Positions 17,617-26,321 of a DNA stretch of 64,000 nucleotides are shown here, piece by piece (position 1 is the first letter of the stretch; each line of letters starts with the position of its first letter). Made by a program: the position numbers and the translations under genes. Source of the DNA: Streptomyces djakartensis (GTDB lineage Bacteria > Actinomycetota > Actinomycetes > Streptomycetales > Streptomycetaceae); the NCBI RefSeq assembly GCF_014651075.1, contig NZ_BMWE01000002.1, positions 124,001 through 188,000 of the forward strand. Direction: 5' to 3'. The notes below the pieces were generated by a model. That model worked only from the letters and a program-made list of their open reading frames with translations. It was not told the origin of the DNA and searched no databases.

Positions 17617-18420
17617 ATGGACGTCCGCCACAGGAACAACGTGAAGGTCACCGGCCGCGACGACGGGCCGGTGCTCGTCCTCGCGCACGGGTTCGGCTGC
17701 GACCAGAACATGTGGCGGCTGGTGGTGCCGGCGCTGGCCGAGCGGTACCGGCTGGTGCTGTTCGACTACGTCGGCTCCGGCGGTTCGGCTCTGTCGGCGT
17801 GGAGTGAGGAGCGGTACTCCTCACTGCACGGCTACGCCAGGGACGTGGTCGAGGTCTGCGAGGAGCTGGACCTGAGGCGGGCGGTGTTCGTGGGGCACTC
17901 GGTCAGCGCCATGGTGGGCGTGCTGGCGGCGCAGGCCGCGCCGGAGCGGATCGGCGCACTGGTGATGGTGACTCCCTCGCCCTGCTACATCGACGACGAG
18001 GAGTACCGGGGCGGCTTCAGCACGGAGGACATCGAGGAACTGCTGGCCTCACTGGAGGCGAACTACCTGGGCTGGTCGTCCGCGATGGCCCCGGTGATCA
18101 TGGGCAATCCGGAGCGGCCCGAGCTCGGCCAGGAGCTGACCAACAGCTTCTGCGCCACCGACCCCGACATCGCCAGGGTCTTCGCCCGGACCACCTTCCT
18201 GACCGACAGCCGCGACGACCTGAAGAGCGTGTCCGTACCGACCCTGGTGCTGGAATGCGAGCAGGACGCCATCGCGCCCCGCGAGGTCGGCGCCTACGTG
18301 CACGCGGCGATCGGGTCGTCCCGTCTGGTCACCCTCGCCGCCACCGGGCACTGCCCGCAGCTGAGCGCACCCGAGGCCACCACGGAAGCGATCCTCGGCT
18401 TCCTGGACACCATCCGGTGA
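17617..18420 (+). CDS. rsbQ: RsbQ-like alpha/beta hydrolase (energy-stress signalling)
   Basis: 267 residues, close to B. subtilis RsbQ (269). The catalytic triad is visible at S95 (VGHSVSAMVG), D217 (ECEQDAIAP) and H245 (ATGHCPQLSAP). The strings GHSVSA and GHCPQLSAPE are typical of RsbQ and the related KAI2/D14 receptors. RsbQ acts with the PAS-phosphatase RsbP, probably supplying a small hydrophobic ligand. The next gene overlaps by TGATG and is exactly such a phosphatase. Start ATG 17617; longer frames are not supported. Confidence 0.88.
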   Translation: MDVRHRNNVKVTGRDDGPVLVLAHGFGCDQNMWRLVVPALAERYRLVLFDYVGSGGSALSAWSEERYSSLHGYARDVVEVCEELDLRRAVFVGHSVSAMVGVLAAQAAPERIGALVMVTPSPCYIDDEEYRGGFSTEDIEELLASLEANYLGWSSAMAPVIMGNPERPELGQELTNSFCATDPDIARVFARTTFLTDSRDDLKSVSVPTLVLECEQDAIAPREVGAYVHAAIGSSRLVTLAATGHCPQLSAPEATTEAILGFLDTIR

Positions 18421-19751
18421 TGTGCCGCACGGGCGGCGTACCGGACCCCGCCGGGGACGAGGCGAGCACGCACGCCGCTTTCACCGCACTCCTGGAGGAC
18501 AGCGCGGAAGACCTGTACGAGTCCGCACCGTGCGGTTTCCTGTCCACGATGATGGACGGCACCATCGCCAAGATCAACCACACGCTTCTGGACTGGCTCG
18601 GCCTGGACCGCCGGGCCGTGATCGGCCGGATGCGCTTCACGGACCTGCTCACCGTGGGCGGGAGGCTGTACCACGAGACGCACTTCGCACCGCTGCTGCG
18701 CATGCAGGGCGAGCTGCGGGGAATCGCCCTGGAGATGAAGCGCCGGGGCGGGGGCCGGCTGCCGGTGCTGGTCTCCGCCGTGATCAAGCACGGCGTGGGC
18801 GGCGAGCCCCTGCTGATCCGCATCACGGTCCTCGACGCCTCCGACCGCCGCGCCTACGAGGAGGAGCTCCTGCGCCGTCGCCAGGAGGCGGAACGGTCCC
18901 GTGCCGAGGCCGAGCGTGCGCGTGCCGAGGCGGACGAGGCCCGGCGGCAGGCCGAGGCGGACCGGGCCCGGCTGGCCGACGCGCTCGCCGTCCTCCAGCG
19001 GTCCCTGGTGCCCGACTCGCTGCCCGCCGTGCCCGGGCTGGAGACCGCCGTCTACTACCACGCGGCCTCGCCGGACCAGCTCGGCGGCGACTTCTACGAC
19101 CTGTTCCCCGTGGCCGGTGACCGGTGGGCGTTCTTCCTCGGCGACGTGTGCGGCAAGGGGCCCGAGGCCGCCTCCCTGACCTCGCTGACCCGCTACACGC
19201 TCCGGGCCGCCGCGCACCACGACCCGGACCCGGCCGCGGCCCTGGCCACGCTGAACGCCGTACTGCACGAGAGGTACACGGCCGGCGGCAACCCTCGTTA
19301 CTGCACATGCGTGTTCGGCATCGTCGAGCCCGGCCGGGGCCAGGGGCCGACGACCGTTCGCCTCGCCTCCGGCGGCCACCCCCCGGCCCTGGTCCTGCGC
19401 GCCGACGGCCGGGCCGAGTTCCTGCCCACCCCCGGCGGCATGCTCGTCGGTGTGCTGCCCGGCGCGCCGATCGGCACCGCGCAGACCGTCCTGGCCGACG
19501 GCGACACGATCGTGCTGTACACCGACGGCCTCACCGAGGCACGCACGGGCCCCGGCCGTGACGACCTGTTCGGCGAGGACGCCCTGCGCGCCTTCGCCGC
19601 CGAGCACGCTCCCGCCGCACCACACGAAGTGATCACGGCGCTGACCGGGCTGCTGAAGCGATTCGGCGACGGGCTGGGCGACGACACCGCCCTGCTCGCC
19701 CTCGGCGCCCCCGCCACCCCGTCCCCCGCACACCCCGCCAGAACCTCATGA
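18420..19751 (+). CDS. rsbP: RsbP-like PAS-PP2C phosphatase
   Basis: 443 residues. A PAS domain at ~35-160 (APCGFLSTMMDGTIAKINH, RRAVIGRMRFTDLL) is followed by an Ala/Glu/Arg coiled coil (~160-200). The SpoIIE-type PP2C domain (~220-430) has metal-binding motifs GGDFYDLF, GDVCGKGPEAA, YTDGLTEAR and GDDTALLAL. It would dephosphorylate an anti-anti-sigma factor. ATG 18420 overlaps the rsbQ stop, and the 3' end overlaps the STAS gene by ATGA, giving a fixed three-gene signalling unit. Confidence 0.9.
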   Translation: MCRTGGVPDPAGDEASTHAAFTALLEDSAEDLYESAPCGFLSTMMDGTIAKINHTLLDWLGLDRRAVIGRMRFTDLLTVGGRLYHETHFAPLLRMQGELRGIALEMKRRGGGRLPVLVSAVIKHGVGGEPLLIRITVLDASDRRAYEEELLRRRQEAERSRAEAERARAEADEARRQAEADRARLADALAVLQRSLVPDSLPAVPGLETAVYYHAASPDQLGGDFYDLFPVAGDRWAFFLGDVCGKGPEAASLTSLTRYTLRAAAHHDPDPAAALATLNAVLHERYTAGGNPRYCTCVFGIVEPGRGQGPTTVRLASGGHPPALVLRADGRAEFLPTPGGMLVGVLPGAPIGTAQTVLADGDTIVLYTDGLTEARTGPGRDDLFGEDALRAFAAEHAPAAPHEVITALTGLLKRFGDGLGDDTALLALGAPATPSPAHPARTS

Positions 19752-20104
19752 ACCCGCTGCGCATCACCCACCGCGAGACCCCGGCCGGACCCCTTCTGCG
19801 GCTGTCGGGCGACCTCGACTTCGACCAGGCCCCCGAACTGCGCCGGCAGGTCGACCAGCTGGACCTCCGACCGGGTCAGTGTCTGGTCGTCGACGTGTCC
19901 GGGCTGGAGTTCTGCGACTCCTCCGGCATCACCGCGTTCCTCACCGCCCGCCAGCGCGCCCTGGAGGCGCGGGCCGACGTCGCCCTGTCCGCCGTGCCCG
20001 CCAACCTGCTGCGGGTCCTCACCCTGGTGGGCCTCGACCGGGTCTTCACCCTGCTCCCGGCCGGCGGCGATCCGGCCCGTCCCACCGGGCAGGACACGAG
20101 GTAG
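19748..20104 (+). CDS. rsbV: STAS-domain anti-sigma factor antagonist (RsbV-like)
   Basis: 118 residues of STAS fold: LLRLSGDLDFDQAPELRRQV and the phosphoacceptor loop VVDVSGLEFCDSSGITAF, where the second Ser of DSS is the usual phosphorylated residue. Translationally coupled to the PP2C phosphatase gene, its presumed activator. No anti-sigma kinase (RsbW) or sigma factor lies alongside, so its target is elsewhere in the genome. Confidence 0.9.
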   Translation: MNPLRITHRETPAGPLLRLSGDLDFDQAPELRRQVDQLDLRPGQCLVVDVSGLEFCDSSGITAFLTARQRALEARADVALSAVPANLLRVLTLVGLDRVFTLLPAGGDPARPTGQDTR

Positions 20105-20294
20105 CGGGAGTCCGTCCCGCCGCGCCCCTTCGCGCTCCCCCGCGCACCACCGCCCGTCCGGAAAACACTTGGACGGCGCGGTCGCCGTCGCGGGACACTT
20201 CCGGACTCGGACCGAAATCCACACATCCGTTGCGGCGAAGGCCCCTGCCCGCGCAGGCACGTGGCGGGCGGCCACAGGACGACACAGGGGTGGG

Positions 20295-22100
20295 ATGGAA
20301 ACGCCTGAAACCCGCAGGGTCCAGCCGGACAAACGCTCGGTGCTTCTCGCACTCCGTTACTACGGGCGGGAGTTGGCCCGGCTCCGCCGGCTGTCGGCAC
20401 CCGCGATGCTGCTCATGGCGCTGGGCAACACAGGAATCAACTACGTGGCGCCGCTCGTTGTCGCCAAGCTCGTCGGCGACATCGCCGGTGACAGGGACGT
20501 CACGGTCGGCTCGACACTGCCGTACGTCCTCGGCTTCGCGGGTGTCCTGCTGCTCGCGGAGGCACTGTGGCGCGTCGCCATGCACTGCCTCAACCGCCTC
20601 GACGCCCTCGGCATCGAGCACCTGTACGTGGTCGGGATGGACGAGTTGTTCGCCAAGGACGCCGCGTTCTTCCACGACAACTTCGCGGGTTCGCTGACCA
20701 AACGGGTCCTCAGCTTCGCCTCCCGCTTCGAGCAGTTCGTGGACACACTCGCCTTCCAGATCGTGGGCAGCTTCGTACCGCTGGCGTTCGGGGCGGTGGT
20801 CCTGTGGCGCTACGAGCCCCTGCTCGTGGTCGGGCTGCTGGTGATGATCGCGCTGACGGCGGTGCTCGTCGTGCCCCTCATCCGCCGCCGCCAGGCTCTG
20901 GTCGACCTGCGTGAGGAGGCGATCGCCCGGGTGTCGGGCCATGTCGCCGACAGCCTGATGAACATGGACACGGTGCGGGCGTTCGCCGCCGAGGAGCGTG
21001 AGGCCGCCGAGCACCGCTCGCGGGTGGCGGCGTCGCGGCGGCTCATGCTCAGGTCGTGGGACTACGGCAACCTCCGCATCGACACACTGGTCGCGCCGAT
21101 GTCGGTGCTGACCAACGCGGTGGGTCTGCTGCTCGCGGTCACGCTGGGCGGGGGCGGGCACGGCGTGGAGGCGATCGTGGTCGCCTTCACCTACTACGGC
21201 AACGCGACGCGGATCATGTTCGAGTTCAACCAGATCTACCGTCGGCTGGAGAGCTCCATGACGGAGGCCGCGCAGTTCACGGAGCTGCTCCTGACGCCGC
21301 CGACCGTGCTCGACCCGCCGGAACCGGAGCCGCTGCGCCCCCGGGCCGCCGACGTCCGCTTCGAGAAGGTGACCTTCGCGCACCGGGGTGGCCGGCCGCT
21401 TTTCGAGGGTCTCGACCTGGACGTGCCGAGCGGGACGAAACTCGGCCTGGTCGGCCGGTCCGGCGGCGGCAAGACGTCCCTCACCCGGCTGCTGCTGCGG
21501 ATGACGGACATCGACGGCGGCCGCATCCTGGTCGGCGGTCAGGACATCAGCCGGCTGCGCCAGGCCGACCTGCGCAGCCAGATCGCCTACGTGCCGCAGG
21601 ACCCGGCGATGTTCCACCGCACTCTGCGGGACAACATCGCGTTCGCCCGGCCGGACGCCACCGACACCGAGATCCGCCGGGCGGCGGAGGCAGCCCACGT
21701 CACGGAGTTCGCCGACGCCCTGCCGGCCGGCTTCGACACCTTGGTGGGCGAACGCGGAGTGAAGCTGTCGGGCGGTCAGCGCCAGCGGGTGGCGCTCGCG
21801 CGGGCGATCCTGCGTGACGCCCCGATCCTGCTGCTCGACGAGGCGACCAGCGCCCTGGACTCCGAGAGCGAACTCCTCGTGCAGGAGGCGCTGTGGCGGC
21901 TGATGGAGGGGCGGACCGCGCTCGTGGTGGCGCACCGGCTGAGCACGGTCGCCACCATGGACCAGCTCGTCGTCCTCGACCGCGGGCGAATCGTCGAGCA
22001 GGGCACGCACCAGGAGCTGCTCGCGCTCGACGGCGCCTACGCGAAGCTGTGGCAGCACCAGTCCGGCGGCTTCCTCGACGACACGTCCGGGGCGGGCTAG
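20295..22100 (+). CDS. ABC transporter, fused permease-ATPase exporter
   Basis: 601 residues. N-terminal six-helix exporter domain (~20-320), then the ATPase: Walker A GRSGGGKTS, Q-loop YVPQDPAMF, signature LSGGQRQRVALARAI, Walker B ILLLDEATSALD and H-loop AHRLST. Start ATG 20295, preceded by AGGGGTGGG, was preferred over an upstream GTG-type extension that lacks hydrophobic character. The substrate is not evident. About 190 bp without a gene separates it from the STAS gene. Confidence 0.9.
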   Translation: METPETRRVQPDKRSVLLALRYYGRELARLRRLSAPAMLLMALGNTGINYVAPLVVAKLVGDIAGDRDVTVGSTLPYVLGFAGVLLLAEALWRVAMHCLNRLDALGIEHLYVVGMDELFAKDAAFFHDNFAGSLTKRVLSFASRFEQFVDTLAFQIVGSFVPLAFGAVVLWRYEPLLVVGLLVMIALTAVLVVPLIRRRQALVDLREEAIARVSGHVADSLMNMDTVRAFAAEEREAAEHRSRVAASRRLMLRSWDYGNLRIDTLVAPMSVLTNAVGLLLAVTLGGGGHGVEAIVVAFTYYGNATRIMFEFNQIYRRLESSMTEAAQFTELLLTPPTVLDPPEPEPLRPRAADVRFEKVTFAHRGGRPLFEGLDLDVPSGTKLGLVGRSGGGKTSLTRLLLRMTDIDGGRILVGGQDISRLRQADLRSQIAYVPQDPAMFHRTLRDNIAFARPDATDTEIRRAAEAAHVTEFADALPAGFDTLVGERGVKLSGGQRQRVALARAILRDAPILLLDEATSALDSESELLVQEALWRLMEGRTALVVAHRLSTVATMDQLVVLDRGRIVEQGTHQELLALDGAYAKLWQHQSGGFLDDTSGAG

Positions 22101-22262
22101 CCGAGGCCCGGCCTGCCGTGCGCCAGGGGCGCGAAGTGCGCCAGGGTGCGCTCGACGCCCATCGCCTCGGTGGCTGCCGGGCGGACGTCGAAGTGCTCGC
22201 CCGCGTGCCAGGAACCCGGCGCCGGTCGGCGGGTGGGGCCGAGTCCGTCATGGGCCGGGATC

Positions 22263-22553
22263 GCCGCGGACGACCGCTTCCACGCCGTCCCCATCGCCGC
22301 GGCGGACAACCCCGTCCTCAGCAGGATCGTCGAGCAGCTCCACCCGCAGATCCACCGCATCCTCTACCGCACGTTCTCCACCCTGCTCGGGGGCCGCAAC
22401 ACCATCGAGCACCACGACCAGCTCGTCGACGTCTGCGCCGGCGGCGACGCCCTCGCCGCCGCCGAACTCTCCGCACAGCACTGGTCCGAACTCGGCGGCC
22501 ACATCAAACAGCTCTTCGACACCAACCAGTTCACGGAGGACGCGCTCGCCTGA
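22263..22553 (+). pseudogene. C-terminal FCD-domain fragment of a GntR-family regulator
   Basis: About 96 residues match the end of a GntR/FCD effector domain: DDRFHAVPIAAADNPVLSRI, QLHPQIHRILYRTF and a late EHHDQLVDVCAGGDALAAAE with a conserved His. No winged-helix DNA-binding part exists upstream; the frame before ~22263 is unrelated. It is thus a remnant with an intact stop, converging on the gbcA-like gene 13 bp away. The ancestor may have regulated a neighbouring catabolic gene. Confidence 0.7.
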
Positions 22554-22566
22554 GGACGCCTTCGCG

Positions 22567-23709
22567 TCAGCGCTCCGCGCGGTTCGCGCGGGTGCCGATG
22601 CGGTCCCGGAGCCAGGCGTGGAACTCGCCGATGTGGTGCTCGCTGGGTACCAGGACGCCGCCCTTGGCGTACAGCCGGGAACTCATCGCCGGCTGGCAGC
22701 GCTCGCAGGCGTCGAAGTCCTGCCGGTTGACGCGGTCGAACAGCTCCACCGAGCGGCTGACGTCCCGGCCGCCGGCCACCACACCCTTCAGGTACAGCCA
22801 GTCGCACTCCACAATGGTGCGGTCGACCGCGACCGGGAACATCCGGTGGAGGATCACATGGTCCGGGACCAGGTTGATGAACACCTGCGGCCGCACCGTG
22901 ATCGCGTAGTACCGGCGGTCCTGTTCCTCGGTGACGCCGGGAATGCGGTCCAGGCCCTGCGAGCCGTCCACGGTGAAGCCCTGGACGTCCGAGCCGAACT
23001 CGGCGCCGTGTCCCACGTAGTACTGCGCCGCGTAGCCGTCGGCGAACTCCGGGAGCACCTCGGTCAGTTCGGGGTGGATGGTCGCGCAGTGGTAGCACTC
23101 CATGAAGTTCTCGATGATCAGCTTCCAGTTGGCCTTGACGTCGTAGACGATCCGGCGGCCGATCTCCAGGCTCTCGACCTCGTACCGCTCGATGGACTCC
23201 ACGTCCCCCAGGCGCGCGACCACGTCCGCGATCACAGACTCCTCGAACGAGGGCGGGTCCTCCGCCAGGCACACCCATACGTAGCCCAGCCACTCGCGTA
23301 CCGCCACGCTCGCCAGGCCGTATTCGGTGCGGCCGACGTCCGGCATCTTCGTGAGGTTCGGAGCCGCGACGAGCTTGCCGTCGAGGCCGTAGGTCCAGGC
23401 GTGGTACGGGCACTGGAAGGCCCGTTTCACCTCGCCGGACTCCTGCGTGCAGAGCCTCGCGCCCCGGTGCCGGCACACGTTGAAGAAGGCCCGCACGGAG
23501 CCGTCCCGCGACCGGGCCAGCAGGACGCTCTCCCGCCCGACGTCCACGGTCCGGAACGCACCCGGCTTCGCCAGTTCAGACGCGCGTGCCGCGCAGAACC
23601 ACATGGACTCGAAGACGCGCTCCTGCTCCAGGCGGAAGATCTCCGGGTCCGTGTAGTGGTCACCGGGAAGCGTCGCGATCAGGCTCTCCGGCAGGCCGGT
23701 CGTAGTCAT
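22567..23709 (-). CDS. gbcA: GbcA-like Rieske glycine betaine monooxygenase, oxygenase subunit
   Basis: 380 residues. Rieske [2Fe-2S] ligands C79-x-H81 (CRHRGARLC) and C100-x2-H103 (CPYHAW); mononuclear iron ligands H207 and H212 in NFMECYHCATIHPE. Family: GbcA/stachydrine-demethylase type ring-hydroxylating oxygenase. In glycine betaine catabolism it oxidises one N-methyl group to give dimethylglycine and formaldehyde. The pathway genes that follow in the island support this assignment. It lacks a fused reductase and needs separate electron donors, probably the ferredoxin and reductase at 42-43.7 kb. It faces purU across a promoter region with four operator copies. Confidence 0.88.
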   Translation of the reverse strand: MTTTGLPESLIATLPGDHYTDPEIFRLEQERVFESMWFCAARASELAKPGAFRTVDVGRESVLLARSRDGSVRAFFNVCRHRGARLCTQESGEVKRAFQCPYHAWTYGLDGKLVAAPNLTKMPDVGRTEYGLASVAVREWLGYVWVCLAEDPPSFEESVIADVVARLGDVESIERYEVESLEIGRRIVYDVKANWKLIIENFMECYHCATIHPELTEVLPEFADGYAAQYYVGHGAEFGSDVQGFTVDGSQGLDRIPGVTEEQDRRYYAITVRPQVFINLVPDHVILHRMFPVAVDRTIVECDWLYLKGVVAGGRDVSRSVELFDRVNRQDFDACERCQPAMSSRLYAKGGVLVPSEHHIGEFHAWLRDRIGTRANRAER

Positions 23710-23748
23710 GGTCCACCTCGAAGTGAAGCGCCTCGGACAGGCAGCTCG

Positions 23749-23784
23749 GTTGCTTCATATGCAACGAAGTTCTTGCTACGCAAC
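23749..23784. promoter_or_regulatory. tandem IclR-type operator upstream of gbcA
   Basis: Site 1 (23749-23765) is a perfect GTTGC-N7-GCAAC palindrome. Site 2 (23768-23784) is AGTTC-N7-GCAAC, exactly 19 bp on. The pair lies 40-75 bp upstream of the gbcA ATG. The same 36-bp layout recurs at seven other promoters of the choline/betaine island. Confidence 0.75.
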
Positions 23785-23849
23785 TCACAGTGCAGCCCGC
23801 CGGAAGCGCTGTCAAGACCTTGACCGCAGGCCGTCACAGCCAGGACCAT

Positions 23850-23885
23850 GTTGCGCATCAGACCCGTTGTTGCGTATTGCGCACC
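23850..23885. promoter_or_regulatory. tandem IclR-type operator upstream of purU
   Basis: Half sites GTTGC at 23850 and 23869 are 19 bp apart. The second forms GTTGC-N7-GCACC (one mismatch to the palindrome), while the first has a degenerate right arm (ACCCG). The element ends 18 bp before the purU GTG and so overlaps its likely leader. Confidence 0.65.
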
Positions 23886-23903
23886 CCTCTCAGGGAGGGC
23901 TCA

Positions 23904-24776
23904 GTGTCTCCTGGACCCACAGCCGGCCGCGAGTTCGTCCTCACCCTGTCGTGCCCCGACCGCTCGGGCCTCGTCCACGCCGTCACCGGCTACCTGCTCC
24001 GGCACTCCGGCAACATCCAGGAGAGCCAGCAGTTCGACGACCGGCTGGAAAACCGCTTCTTCATGCGGGTGCACTTCGACGTCTCGGACCCGGGAACCTC
24101 ACTTCAGGACCTGAGATCCGGCTTCGCACCGGTGGCGGAGGCGTACCGGATCTCCTGGCAGCTGTACGACGCGTCGACCCCCACGCGCACGCTGATCATG
24201 GTGTCGAGGTTCGGGCACTGCCTGAACGACCTGCTCTTCCGTTGCCGTACCGGCGCGCTGAACATCGAGGTCCCGGCGATCGTCTCCAACCACCGGGACT
24301 TCGAGCCGCTCGCCGAGAGCTACCGGATCCCCTTCCACCACGTGCCGGTGACCCAGGAGACGAAGCCCGAGGCGGAGGCGCGACTGCTGGAGCTCGTCGA
24401 CGAGCTGGACATCGACCTGGTGGTGCTCGCCCGCTACATGCAGATCCTGTCGAACGATCTGTGCAAGCAGCTCGAAGGCCGGGCGATCAACATCCACCAC
24501 TCGTTCCTGCCGAGCTTCAAGGGCGCCCGGCCCTATGTCCAGGCACACGAGCGCGGCGTCAAGCTCGTCGGGGCGACGGCCCACTACGTCACCCCGGACC
24601 TCGACGAGGGGCCCATCATCGAGCAGGACGTCATCCGCGTGAGCCACGCGCAAGGGCCCGACGCTCTGGTGGCTTTGGGGCGCGATGTCGAGGCACAGGT
24701 CCTGGCGCGGGCCGTGGAGTGGCACAGCCAGAGCCGCATCATGGTCAACGGCAACCGTACGGTCGTCTTCCGCTGA
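23904..24776 (+). CDS. purU: formyltetrahydrofolate deformylase PurU
   Basis: 290 residues: N-terminal ACT domain (FVLTLSCPDRSGLVHAVTGYLL) and a formyl-transferase-like hydrolase domain with the catalytic pattern INIHHSFLPSFKGA plus HYVTPDLDEGPIIEQ. It hydrolyses 10-formyl-THF to formate and THF. In this setting it probably disposes of excess one-carbon units generated by sarcosine and dimethylglycine demethylation. Start GTG 23904 is preceded by GGGAGGG (23892-23898). It is divergent from gbcA and followed by an iclR gene, all sharing the island operator. Confidence 0.93.
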   Translation: MSPGPTAGREFVLTLSCPDRSGLVHAVTGYLLRHSGNIQESQQFDDRLENRFFMRVHFDVSDPGTSLQDLRSGFAPVAEAYRISWQLYDASTPTRTLIMVSRFGHCLNDLLFRCRTGALNIEVPAIVSNHRDFEPLAESYRIPFHHVPVTQETKPEAEARLLELVDELDIDLVVLARYMQILSNDLCKQLEGRAINIHHSFLPSFKGARPYVQAHERGVKLVGATAHYVTPDLDEGPIIEQDVIRVSHAQGPDALVALGRDVEAQVLARAVEWHSQSRIMVNGNRTVVFR

Positions 24777-24803
24777 GGAAAATGACCTCCACCCCTCACG
24801 CCT

Positions 24804-24839
24804 GTTGTCCATTTCGCCTAGAGTTTCGCCATGGGCAAC
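24804..24839. promoter_or_regulatory. tandem IclR-type operator over iclR1 start codon
   Basis: Copies at 24804-24820 (GTTGT-N7-GCCTA) and 24823-24839 (GTTTC-N7-GCAAC), 19 bp apart. The second overlaps the iclR ATG (24831), eight bases into the 17-mer, the same register as the copy over the second iclR gene. Both arms are weaker than at gbcA, suggesting modest autoregulation. Confidence 0.5.
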
Positions 24840-25622
24840 CACGGCGTCGAGTCCGCAGGCGCTCCCAGTGGCGGAGTGCAATCCGTTGACCGTGCTGTCT
24901 CGGTGCTGGAGATCCTCGCCCAGCACGGCGAGGCGGGCGTGAGTGAGGTGGCGTCGGCGATCGACGTCCACAAGTCCACCGCTTTCCGGCTGCTCGGCGC
25001 GCTGGAAGCGCATGGGATGGTCGAGCAGGAGAGCGAGCGCGGGAAGTACCGTCTCGGTTTCGGAGTCGTGCGCCTGGCCGGCGCCGTGACCGGCCGCATC
25101 GCCGTCACCAGGCACGGGCGGGGCGTCTGCGAGCGTCTCGTCGACGACGTGGGCGAGACCATGAACATCGCCGTGCTCGAGTCCTGCCACGCGATCAACC
25201 TCTACCAGGTGCGCAGTACCTCGGCGATCGCCGCGCAGAACTGGGTGGGGCGCCAGACGCCGCTGCACTGCACGTCGAGCGGCAAGGTGCTCCTGGCCCA
25301 CCTCGACCGCATGGACCGCGACGCGCTTCTCGCCGAGGCCGGCCTGCCCCGTATGACACCGCGCACGGTGACCTCCAGGAAGAAACTGGAGGCGGAACTG
25401 GCCGAGGCCCGTGAGCAGGGCTACGCCGTCACCAGGGAGGAGTACGAGGAAGGCCTCAACGCCCTGTCGGCGCCGGTGCGTTCTGGCGACGGTGAGGTCG
25501 TGGCCGCGCTGAGCGCGTCGGGGCCGGCTTTCCGCCTGACCGACGAGCGGCTGCGCGAACTGGCACCGGTGCTCGTCGCCGGAGCGGACGAGCTCAGCCG
25601 CCGTCTCGGCTACCCGGGCTGA
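24831..25622 (+). CDS. IclR-family transcriptional regulator (choline/betaine island, copy 1)
   Basis: 263 residues. Winged helix ~18-80 (SVLEILAQHGEAGVSEVASA, VHKSTAFRLLGAL) and IclR effector domain ~95-255 (TPLHCTSSGKVLLAH). It is strongly similar, by eye well over half identical, to the second IclR at 41245, so the two arose by duplication. Its position between purU and the sox genes, plus operators throughout the island, make it the best candidate controller. Effector (betaine, choline or dimethylglycine) not determined. Confidence 0.9.
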   Translation: MGNHGVESAGAPSGGVQSVDRAVSVLEILAQHGEAGVSEVASAIDVHKSTAFRLLGALEAHGMVEQESERGKYRLGFGVVRLAGAVTGRIAVTRHGRGVCERLVDDVGETMNIAVLESCHAINLYQVRSTSAIAAQNWVGRQTPLHCTSSGKVLLAHLDRMDRDALLAEAGLPRMTPRTVTSRKKLEAELAEAREQGYAVTREEYEEGLNALSAPVRSGDGEVVAALSASGPAFRLTDERLRELAPVLVAGADELSRRLGYPG

Positions 25623-25715
25623 GCCCGGCCCGGGTCGTCGCGTGCCCGTCTCCTTACAGGGCGCCTACGCGCCATCTGCCCCTGGGGAGATCAACCGACG
25701 CGGCGAGCACCCGTG

Positions 25716-26321
25716 TCAGCCCGTCCACTCCACAGCCGCGTCCAGCAGCCAGTCGGTGAGGTAGCCGGCGAAGGACGAGCGGACCAGCACCCAGAACCCG
25801 GCCCTCGGGTCGTCACGGGCGACCAGGACGACCTGGGTGCGGCCCAGAGTCGTCTGGGCGCAGCGGCCCGGGCCGAGGACACGCGGGTGCAGATCGAGCG
25901 AGCAGCCGTGGGCCAGCAGGTCGCGGGCGCGCGGACCCGCGACGAGAAGCGTGGTGCGCTGGGCCGAGACATCGATGACGGACACGTGCTCGTCGCCCGC
26001 CGCCTTGCGAATGCGGCTCTCCAGGTCCCGCTGACCGCCCGGCGGGCCCACCACGAGCCACTCGTCGGGGCCGAGCCACAGCGCGGCCAGCTCCCCCGCG
26101 CGGGCGATGGTGCAGGGGTCGACGGGCAGTTGGAGACCCAGCGCGAGCCCCACCGCGTCCGCCGCCGCGCCCTTCGGGTCGAGGCGCACGTTCATCTGGG
26201 TGAGGAAGGGCAGCTCCGCCAGCCGGATCGCGCCCCGGGAGGTACGGGTCGCGGTGGCCAGCCGGCCGGCCGCGTCCGACAGCGGGCTGCGGAGCGGGGC
26301 GGTAAGGGCGGTGTCAGCCAT
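25716..26321 (-). CDS. soxG: sarcosine oxidase gamma subunit
   Basis: 201 residues with the SoxG/GcvT-like fold: FLTQMNVRLDPKG, LGPDEWLVVGPPG, and the late VLVRSSFAGYLTDWLLDA. Gamma is the small structural subunit of heterotetrameric sarcosine oxidase, which converts sarcosine, O2 and THF to glycine, H2O2 and 5,10-methylene-THF. The ATG overlaps the end of soxA by 8 bp. It is the last gene of the dmgO-soxB-soxDA-soxG operon. Confidence 0.93.
   Translation of the reverse strand: MADTALTAPLRSPLSDAAGRLATATRTSRGAIRLAELPFLTQMNVRLDPKGAAADAVGLALGLQLPVDPCTIARAGELAALWLGPDEWLVVGPPGGQRDLESRIRKAAGDEHVSVIDVSAQRTTLLVAGPRARDLLAHGCSLDLHPRVLGPGRCAQTTLGRTQVVLVARDDPRAGFWVLVRSSFAGYLTDWLLDAAVEWTG

Noticed and set aside
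25623..25715. Possible terminator between iclR1 and soxG
   Set aside because: Only short GC inverted repeats were seen, with no U-run or strong stem.
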